Shown here in pieces: positions 15,112-20,832 of a stretch of 20,832 bases of DNA (positions are counted from its first letter, which is position 1; every line of letters begins with the position of its first letter). The stretch is taken from positions 1 to 20,832 of the forward strand of contig CAJOKK010000021.1 of assembly GCA_905235165.1 (NCBI GenBank), written 5' to 3'. The position numbers and the translations under genes are program-made. This DNA comes from an uncultured Atopobiaceae bacterium (lineage in GTDB: Bacteria; Actinomycetota; Coriobacteriia; Coriobacteriales; Atopobiaceae). Under the pieces are notes generated by a model. The model saw only the letters and a list, made by a program, of their open reading frames with translations. It did no database searches and was not told the origin of the DNA.

Positions 15112-16067
15112 CTGCAGCCTCCAACCCCCGAAATGCCCACCGGGAAGTTAGTCTTGCAGCGCAGCTGGGAACCGTCGCGACGCCACACGCCCACAAGGCA
15201 GCCGTCGGCAACGAGCGACACGAGCTCCCCCTGCTTGACCTCTCGAACGGCACCGCTGCTGTCGACGCACAGGCCCGCCTCGATAGCGCGGCCATTGGCA
15301 ACGTCCTCACGCTCGCGCACGCTCAGGGAACGGAAGGGGTAGCCAAGGGCAGCCACCGGATCGAGGCAACGCGACAGGATGCCGTCCGCACCAAGCTCCT
15401 CGAGCTCGTCGAGGCTGACGCACTGGGCAATATCGATGGAGCCAGACGAGACGCGCCTCAGCCCGTCGAGGTGCGCGGCGCTTCCGAGCTCTCGACCGAG
15501 GTCACGGGCGATGCTGCGCACGTAGGTGCCCTTCGACACGTGAACGTAGATGTTCCAGGCCAGCTCCTCGCCCTTCTCCACGGAGATGAGCTGCGCCTCG
15601 TGAATGGTCACGTGGCGCGGGGCCAAGACGACCTCCTCGCCCGAGCGGGCGCGGTCATAGGCACGGCGGCCATCAACGGAGATGGCCGAGAAGGCAGGCG
15701 GAACCTGGTCGAGTTCGCCCTCAAGGCCCTTGACGGTCGCACGGGCAAAGTCCTCGTCAAAAAGCTGGTCGCCCAGCTCGGCCGTGCGCGTGACCTCACC
15801 CTCGGCATCGTCGGTAGTCGTCTCGCTTCCGAAGACCACGCGGGCGAGATAGGCCTTCTCGTCAAGGGTCAGCAGGCCCATGAGGCGGGTACCCTGGCCA
15901 ACGCCGACCACGAGCACGCCCGTCGCGTCGGGGTCGAGGGTACCGGCATGGCCCACGCGACGCTCGCCGAGCGCACGACGAACCCTACCAACCACATCGT
16001 GGCTCGAAGGTCCCTGGGGCTTATCGACGGCGAGAAGGCAGTTGATGGCGCTGACTCCACGCTTCAC
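15108..16067 (-). CDS. truB: tRNA pseudouridine(55) synthase
   Basis: TruB forms the universal pseudouridine at position 55 in the tRNA T loop. The catalytic motif GHAGTLDPDATGVL lies at 39-52 with Asp45 as the catalytic residue. KAYLARVVFG and SAISVDGRRAYDRAR (near 126-140) are conserved family segments, and GTYVRSIARDLG is the later motif. The last 75 residues form a PUA-like C-terminal domain. At 319 residues the length is normal. GTG start; the stop of the preceding DHH gene overlaps as GTGA. The neighbours rbfA and nrnA are the usual partners of truB. Confidence 0.96.
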   Translation of the reverse strand: MKRGVSAINCLLAVDKPQGPSSHDVVGRVRRALGERRVGHAGTLDPDATGVLVVGVGQGTRLMGLLTLDEKAYLARVVFGSETTTDDAEGEVTRTAELGDQLFDEDFARATVKGLEGELDQVPPAFSAISVDGRRAYDRARSGEEVVLAPRHVTIHEAQLISVEKGEELAWNIYVHVSKGTYVRSIARDLGRELGSAAHLDGLRRVSSGSIDIAQCVSLDELEELGADGILSRCLDPVAALGYPFRSLSVREREDVANGRAIEAGLCVDSSGAVREVKQGELVSLVADGCLVGVWRRDGSQLRCKTNFPVGISGVGGCR

Positions 16068-17095
16068 GATCTATCGGTTCCTTCCTCTGCTTCTTCCTGG
16101 TCAAGGAGGTCCTTCAGCAGCGGCAAGGCTGCCGAGAGCGCATCGTCGATGTCGCCCTTGATCGTAAAGCCAGACGCGGCGGCATGCCCGCCACCACCGA
16201 GGGCGCGGGCAACGCCCGAGATGTCACGCCCCGTCTTGGAGCGCAGGTTGCCGCGGACCTCGCCGTTGGGAACCTCCTTCAGAAAGAGCGCGACCTCGGA
16301 ACCCTCAACGCTGCGCACGACGTCAACGAGGCCATCGCACTCGTCGAGGCTCGCGCCGGTGCGGGCCAAGTCGGCCTGGGTCGCGTAGCTGTAGGCAATG
16401 CGACCATGGGAGAAGGTCGTGATGCGGCCCATGACCGCACTCTTGAGATGCAGGAAGGCGAGCTGGAAGCTCTGGTACACATGCAGCGAGACCTCGCTGG
16501 GATTGGCACCGCGACTCACCAGGAAGCTAGCGACGTCAAAGGCCTCCGCGTCGGCGTTTTGATACTGGAAGCGACCGGTGTCGGTCGTGATCGCGCAGAA
16601 GAGGTTCTGGGCGATGTCAGCCGAGATGTCAAGGCCAAGATGCAAGGCAAACTCAGCCACCACGATGCCCGCCGCGGCAGCGCTCGGCCTCACCACGAAG
16701 GCATCCGCCTGGGGGTCATCGCAGGGATGGTGGTCAAGGATGGCGCGCTTCTTGGCACGACGGAAGAGTTCCTCCGCCTCACCAAGACGCGAGGGAGCAG
16801 AGAGGTCGACGCAGATGAAGAGGTCAGGGTCGCCCGTGTAGTCACAAGCCGAGATGAGCCGGTCAGAATCGGGAAGGAAGCGGTAGATGCGCGGGACCTC
16901 GCCCTTATCGGGCATCAGGCAGGTGACCTCCTTGCCCTCCCAGCGGGCAGCGATGATCTCGGAAAGCGCAAGCGTCGACCCTAGGGCGTCGCCGTCGGAG
17001 TTGATATGCGCACAGATGACGATGGTCTGCGCCTCGTCAATGAGGCGCACGATGTCGTCAAAGGCCTTCCTGCACCGGTCGATATGAGATTGCAC
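16064..17095 (-). CDS. nrnA: DHH-family phosphoesterase, NrnA-like (nanoRNase / pAp phosphatase)
   Basis: This 343-residue protein has the two-domain architecture of NrnA: a DHH domain with AHINSDGDALGS (29-40), CVDLS near 95-99 and the DHH triad at 121-123 (ILDHHPCD), then a DHHA1 domain with GRDISGVARALGGGGHAAASG (289-309). Such enzymes use Mn2+ to degrade 2-5 nt RNAs and, in many members, to dephosphorylate 3'-phosphoadenosine 5'-phosphate. The GTG start follows GGGGGAG closely, nine bases after the rbfA stop. Position between rbfA and truB matches many Gram-positive genomes. The symbol is by family; substrate preference was not tested. Confidence 0.92.
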   Translation of the reverse strand: MQSHIDRCRKAFDDIVRLIDEAQTIVICAHINSDGDALGSTLALSEIIAARWEGKEVTCLMPDKGEVPRIYRFLPDSDRLISACDYTGDPDLFICVDLSAPSRLGEAEELFRRAKKRAILDHHPCDDPQADAFVVRPSAAAAGIVVAEFALHLGLDISADIAQNLFCAITTDTGRFQYQNADAEAFDVASFLVSRGANPSEVSLHVYQSFQLAFLHLKSAVMGRITTFSHGRIAYSYATQADLARTGASLDECDGLVDVVRSVEGSEVALFLKEVPNGEVRGNLRSKTGRDISGVARALGGGGHAAASGFTIKGDIDDALSAALPLLKDLLDQEEAEEGTDRS

Positions 17096-17103
17096 GACTC
17101 CCC

Positions 17104-17529
17104 CTATTGACCATCCGACTCTTCGGACTCGTCTTCCTCGCTTTCGGCATCCGCCAAGGGATAGCCAAACTCGTCCTTCTCGATAGCCAGCGTCGGGGGC
17201 ACTTCCTCAAGCGCCAACGCGATGCGCTCGGCCTCGTCGGCCGTCGTGTCAATCGAGAAGATCAGCTCGGGCGTCACACGCCAGCCGAGGGCATGGCCGA
17301 GCAGCGAGCGGATGCGGCCCTTGGCACGACCAAGGGCCGCCTCGACGGCCTCATAGCGATCGGCATCACAGCTCACGTAGGCGTGCAGAACCGACTTGTC
17401 GATACTGACCTCGCAACCGGTAAGCGTGATGAGCTCCAGGTCGGGGTCAGACACCTCAAAGAGGAGGATGCTGGCAAGCTTTTCCTGGGCAAGCTGGTTC
17501 ACGCGGCGAGAGTTCTGATTCTGCTTCAC
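17104..17529 (-). CDS. rbfA: ribosome-binding factor A
   Basis: RbfA assists late maturation of the 30S subunit and 16S rRNA 5' end. The protein has the KH-like fold pattern with RRVNQLAQEKLASIL near the N-terminus, then VSDPDLELITLTGCEVSID and the segment RIRSLLGHALGWRVTPELIF. The C-terminus is an acidic Glu/Ser/Asp tail. I choose the GTG at 17529 (141 residues) because AGGTGA lies five bases before it; an in-frame GTG three codons earlier starts right after the infB stop codon. Tightly packed between infB and the DHH gene, so probably cotranscribed and coupled. Confidence 0.95.
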   Translation of the reverse strand: MKQNQNSRRVNQLAQEKLASILLFEVSDPDLELITLTGCEVSIDKSVLHAYVSCDADRYEAVEAALGRAKGRIRSLLGHALGWRVTPELIFSIDTTADEAERIALALEEVPPTLAIEKDEFGYPLADAESEEDESEESDGQ

Positions 17530-17538
17530 GACAATCAC

Positions 17539-20175
17539 CTACTCAGTACGGGCTACCTGATCGATGCGGTAGGCCTCGATCTGGTCGCCAGGATGGATGT
17601 CCTGGAAGTTCTCGAGGCCGATGCCGCCCTCGAGGCCAGAGCGCAGGCTGCTGACGTCATCCTTGTAGTGACGAAGCGAGGCGATGGCGCCGTTGTAGAC
17701 CACGATGCCGTCACGCACCAGGCGCACGGAGTCGGTCGCGGCAATCTCGCCCTCCTCAACACGAACGCCGGCGGCGATACCCACCTTGGGCACCTTGAAG
17801 GTGTCGAGAACCACGGCGACGCCGGTCTGGACCTCAACCTCGGTAGGCTTGAGCATACCGACGCGGGCGGCCTCGATGTCTTCCATGGCCTTGTAGATGA
17901 CGTCGTAAGTACGGATCTCGACGCCCTTGTGCTCAGCCTCGTTGCGAGCCTTAGACTCGGGGCGAACGCCAAAGCCGATGATGATGGCGTTGGAGGCGTC
18001 GGCAAGGGTGACGTCGGTCTCGTTGATGGCACCCACCGCAGAGTGGATCACGTTGATGCGCACCTCGGACTGGTCCATCTTGGAGAGCGAGTCCTTGAGT
18101 GCCTCGATCGAGCCCATGACGTCGGCCTTGATGATGAGGTTCAGCTCCTTGACCTCGGCGTCGGCCATGGTGTCGAAGAGGTTCTCGAGGGTGATGTGCT
18201 TGACCTTGTTCTGCTCCTCGATACGGGCCTTGAGCGAGCGCTCGTCGGCCAGGTCGCGCGCGTCGCGCTCGTCGGGGAAGACGCGGAACTCGTCGCCCGC
18301 CATCGGCACGCTCTGCAGGCCCAGGATCTCGACCGGGTAGGAAGGCGTGGCCTCCTTGACCTGGTGACCCTTGTGGTCGAGCATGGCGCGGACCTTACCG
18401 AAGCTCATGCCGGCAACGAGGGCGTCGCCCACGCGCAGCGTGCCGCGGGTAACGAGCACCGTCGCGACCGAACCGCGACCGCGGTCGAGCTTGGCCTCGA
18501 GGACGTTGCCCGAGGCGAAGGTGTTGGGGTTGGCCTTGAGCTCAAGCACGTCGGCCTGGAGAAGAACGGCCTCAAGCAGGTCGTCGATACCGATCTTGTT
18601 GCGAGCGGAGATGTCGACGAACATGTTCTCGCCGCCCCACTCCTCCGGGATGATGCCGTGCTCGGTGAGCTCCTGACGCACGCGCGTCGGGTCGGCACCG
18701 GGCTTGTCGATCTTGTTGACGGCAACGATGATGGGGACGCCGGCGGCCTTGGCGTGGTTGATGGACTCAACCGTCTGGGGCATGACGCCGTCGTCGGCCG
18801 CGACGATCAGGATGACGATGTCGGTCACCCTCGCACCACGGGCACGCATGGCCGTGAAGGTCTCGTGGCCCGGGGTATCGATGAAGGTAATGATGCGATC
18901 GTTGATGATGACCTGGGAGGCGCCGATGGCCTGGGTGATGCCGCCGGCCTCCTGAGCCTGGACGCCAGTGTGACGGATGGCGTCAAGCAGCGAGGTCTTG
19001 CCGTGGTCGACGTGGCCCATGACGGTGACCACGGGAGGACGGCTCTCGAGGCTCGCGGGGTCATCGTAGAAGGTGAAGGAGTTCTCCTCCTCCTTGGTCA
19101 TGACCTTGACGTCGCGGCCAAGGTCGGCAGCGACGAGCTCGATCTGGTCGTCCGACATGGACTGGGTAACCGTCAAGGCCTCGCCGAGCAGGAACATGCG
19201 CTTGATGATCTCGCTCGCGTTGACCTCGAGAAGCTCGGCGAGCTCGGCAACCGTGGAGCCCTGCGGCACCTTGACGGTGTCAAGCTGCGAGAGGTCCTGG
19301 TCGTTGGCGATGGCCTGCTCGATGCGCTGCTGCTCGGCAGCGGCGGCTGCCTGCTCCTGGCGGCGCTCCTTGCGGCGACGGCGGCGTCCGGTGGACTCCT
19401 CCGACGCGGCGCGAACGGCCTCGCGGGCCTCGGCGAGCACGTGCTCGCGGTTGTACTCCTCGGCCTCGCGCGCCATGCGGCTGTAGCGATCCTCGCCCTC
19501 CTGGCCACGACGGCCGCCCTTGCGGCCGCGACCACCGCGACCGGAGCGCTCGCCCTCGGCCTCGACGGGAGCTGCAGCAGCCTGGGTGCGCTCGACGTTG
19601 TTGCGGCGCGTACGTCCGCGACCGGTGGCCTGGGGACGCTTGGCCTCCTTCTCGGCGGGCTCGCTGTTCTGCGACTCCTCCTCGGCCTGGCGCTTCAGCA
19701 CCTCCTGCTGCTGGGCGATCTGGTCGAGCAGGCTCGTGTAGACGGGCTTGGAGCTGGGGGCCGTGTCTTTGACGCGGTTGCGCTCCTCTTCCTCGAGGCG
19801 CAGGCGCTCGGCCTCGGCACGCTCGGCCTCGGCACGCAGGCGCTTCTCCTCGGCGATGCGACGCTCCTCCTCGGCGCGACGGCGTTCCTCCTCGCGGCGC
19901 TGCTCGGCCTCGAGGCGCTCCTTCTCGGCCTTCTCGGCAGCGGCGCGCTCTTCCTCGGCGCGAGCCTCCTCCTCGGCCTTGCGAGCGGCCTCGATCTCGG
20001 CCGCGCGGGCCTCCATGATGGGCTTGAGCTTCTTGCGCACGATGGACACATAGGCGTCCTCGAGCGTCGACGAGGGGGACTTAGCGGGGATCTTCATTTC
20101 CTGAAGGTGCTCGAGCATCTCCTTGCTCGTCATGCCATATTCCTTGGCAAGGTCATGCACGCGTGTCTTTGCCAT
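17539..20175 (-). CDS. infB: translation initiation factor IF-2
   Basis: This 878-residue GTPase places initiator tRNA on the ribosome. The N-terminal helical domain (1-50) is followed by a long charged coiled coil rich in Glu/Arg/Ala (about 55-135), a basic RGG/RRRR-type linker (185-275) and a second IF2_N-like domain (about 300-345). The G domain contains GHVDHGKT (387-394), GGIT (411-414), DTPGH (433-437) and NKID (487-490). Domains II, III and IV follow to the C-terminus. AAGG lies ten bases before the ATG. It starts 33 bases after nusA. The very long plus-strand frame opposite it is a by-product of G+C-rich codons and is not called. Confidence 0.98.
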   Translation of the reverse strand: MAKTRVHDLAKEYGMTSKEMLEHLQEMKIPAKSPSSTLEDAYVSIVRKKLKPIMEARAAEIEAARKAEEEARAEEERAAAEKAEKERLEAEQRREEERRRAEEERRIAEEKRLRAEAERAEAERLRLEEEERNRVKDTAPSSKPVYTSLLDQIAQQQEVLKRQAEEESQNSEPAEKEAKRPQATGRGRTRRNNVERTQAAAAPVEAEGERSGRGGRGRKGGRRGQEGEDRYSRMAREAEEYNREHVLAEAREAVRAASEESTGRRRRRKERRQEQAAAAAEQQRIEQAIANDQDLSQLDTVKVPQGSTVAELAELLEVNASEIIKRMFLLGEALTVTQSMSDDQIELVAADLGRDVKVMTKEEENSFTFYDDPASLESRPPVVTVMGHVDHGKTSLLDAIRHTGVQAQEAGGITQAIGASQVIINDRIITFIDTPGHETFTAMRARGARVTDIVILIVAADDGVMPQTVESINHAKAAGVPIIVAVNKIDKPGADPTRVRQELTEHGIIPEEWGGENMFVDISARNKIGIDDLLEAVLLQADVLELKANPNTFASGNVLEAKLDRGRGSVATVLVTRGTLRVGDALVAGMSFGKVRAMLDHKGHQVKEATPSYPVEILGLQSVPMAGDEFRVFPDERDARDLADERSLKARIEEQNKVKHITLENLFDTMADAEVKELNLIIKADVMGSIEALKDSLSKMDQSEVRINVIHSAVGAINETDVTLADASNAIIIGFGVRPESKARNEAEHKGVEIRTYDVIYKAMEDIEAARVGMLKPTEVEVQTGVAVVLDTFKVPKVGIAAGVRVEEGEIAATDSVRLVRDGIVVYNGAIASLRHYKDDVSSLRSGLEGGIGLENFQDIHPGDQIEAYRIDQVARTE

Positions 20176-20208
20176 GTATAACCAACCTTCCCTAACGTGG
20201 CTACGAGC

Positions 20209-20832
20209 CTAAATGAGCGAATCGTCGTGAATGCCGCAGTACTGCGAGCCGGGGCGAGCCATGTTGCGGCACTGGATGCCGGTGGGACCGACGTACTTGC
20301 AGCGCTGCATGCCCTCCTCGAGCTCCTCGTCTTCTTCGACGACCTGCGGGATGTTGCGCATGACGTCGGCGGCAAGCGACTCGTTCTTGATGTCGATGTG
20401 CATGCCGGTGAGACGGGCGGCGAGGCGGGCGTTCTGGCCCTCCTTGCCGATGGCCAGCGAGAGCTGGTCGTCCGGAACGATGACGGTGGCGTAGTTGTTC
20501 TCGCTGTCAACGAGGACGCGGCTGACCTTTGCCGGCGAGAGGGCGCTTGCGACGCACTTGGCCGGATCGTCACTCCACAGGACGACGTCAACGCGCTCGC
20601 CGCGCAGCTCCGAGACGACGGTGCGCACGCGACCGCCCTTGGGGCCGACGCAGGCGCCCACCGGGTCGAGGTGATCGTCAAGCGAGGAGACAGCGATCTT
20701 GCTGCGCACACCCGGCTCGCGAGCGATGGAACGAATCTCGACTACGCCGTCGTAGACCTCGGGAACCTCAAGCTCGAAGAGGCGACGGATGAGGTCGGGA
20801 TGGGTACGCGAGACCACGATGGACGGGCGCTG
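20209..20832 (-). CDS. nusA: transcription termination/antitermination factor NusA, C-terminal part, with Cys/His tail
   Basis: The 5' part of the gene lies beyond the window; 207 residues are visible. SRTHPDLIRRLFELEVPEV is the NusA linker after the S1 domain. The KH1 domain includes DPVGACVGPKGGRVR and the KH2 domain has LAIGKEGQNARLAARLTG, both diagnostic. NusA controls pausing, termination and antitermination by binding RNA polymerase and nascent RNA. After the KH domains comes an acidic stretch (EEDEELEEG) and then a tail with CKYVGPTGIQC and YCGIH, giving a C-x9-C-x10-C-x2-H pattern like a small zinc site. No ylxR gene lies between nusA and infB, where it is often found. The tail's function is unknown. 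Confidence 0.95.
   Translation of the reverse strand, partial: QRPSIVVSRTHPDLIRRLFELEVPEVYDGVVEIRSIAREPGVRSKIAVSSLDDHLDPVGACVGPKGGRVRTVVSELRGERVDVVLWSDDPAKCVASALSPAKVSRVLVDSENNYATVIVPDDQLSLAIGKEGQNARLAARLTGMHIDIKNESLAADVMRNIPQVVEEDEELEEGMQRCKYVGPTGIQCRNMARPGSQYCGIHDDSLI

Noticed and set aside
14910..16388. A 492-codon plus-strand frame opposite truB, ribF and the DHH gene
   Set aside because: It spans three real minus-strand genes and shows no domain or ribosome site.
17107..20181. A 1024-codon open frame on the plus strand opposite infB and rbfA
   Set aside because: It mirrors the codon structure of infB; its translation is low-complexity Leu/Gly/Val-rich with no domain, while the minus strand encodes textbook IF-2 and RbfA.
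1..20832. CRISPR array, insertion sequence, prophage or toxin-antitoxin system
   Set aside because: No regularly spaced repeats, transposase, integrase, phage structural genes or paired small toxin and antitoxin genes could be recognised on either strand.

Overview
The window is G+C-rich bacterial chromosome from a Gram-positive-type organism. The SigA-like sigma factor with an acidic N-terminal tract, the long IF-2, the lipobox lipoprotein and the absence of outer-membrane genes suggest an actinobacterium of the class Coriobacteriia, perhaps Atopobiaceae (Olsenella/Atopobium relatives). This placement is inferred from protein style, not from a database match.

Right side (about 10.7-20.8 kb, all on the minus strand): an information-processing gene string reading nusA (3' part only), infB, rbfA, nrnA-like DHH phosphoesterase, truB, ribF, dnaG, rpoD. 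Spacing is tight, and the nrnA/truB, truB/ribF and ribF/dnaG pairs overlap. The string joins the nusA-infB-truB-ribF translation/ribosome-maturation cluster to the dnaG-rpoD pair of the classical macromolecular-synthesis operon. It ends in a clear rho-independent terminator after rpoD. dnaG carries a one-base frameshift in its Gly/Tyr-rich linker.

Middle (about 7.7-10.7 kb): a minus-strand gene for a small Thr-rich lipoprotein, and converging on it a plus-strand tRNA-Asn(GTT) followed by its terminator and a multi-pass membrane protein with a YdcF/DUF218 domain. The gaps here are rich in dyads: a 33-bp element present three times in the window, a 17-bp palindrome and a 27-bp dyad.

Left side (0.2-7.7 kb, minus strand): a surface-polysaccharide export and assembly operon. 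It encodes an ABC-2 permease (Wzm/TagG-like), an ABC ATPase (Wzt/TagH-like) with an unusual extra N-terminal beta-rich domain, and five family-2 glycosyltransferases in two paralogous subgroups. The likely product is a cell-wall or surface glycan whose chain is built in the cytoplasm and exported by the transporter. Bases 1-210 are non-coding, with a G+C-rich inverted repeat and one copy of the 33-bp element.

No insertion sequence, prophage, CRISPR array or defence system was found. The items most worth a second look are the NusA Cys/His tail, the ATPase N-terminal domain, the dnaG frameshift, the alternating glycosyltransferase paralogs and the recurring intergenic dyad.
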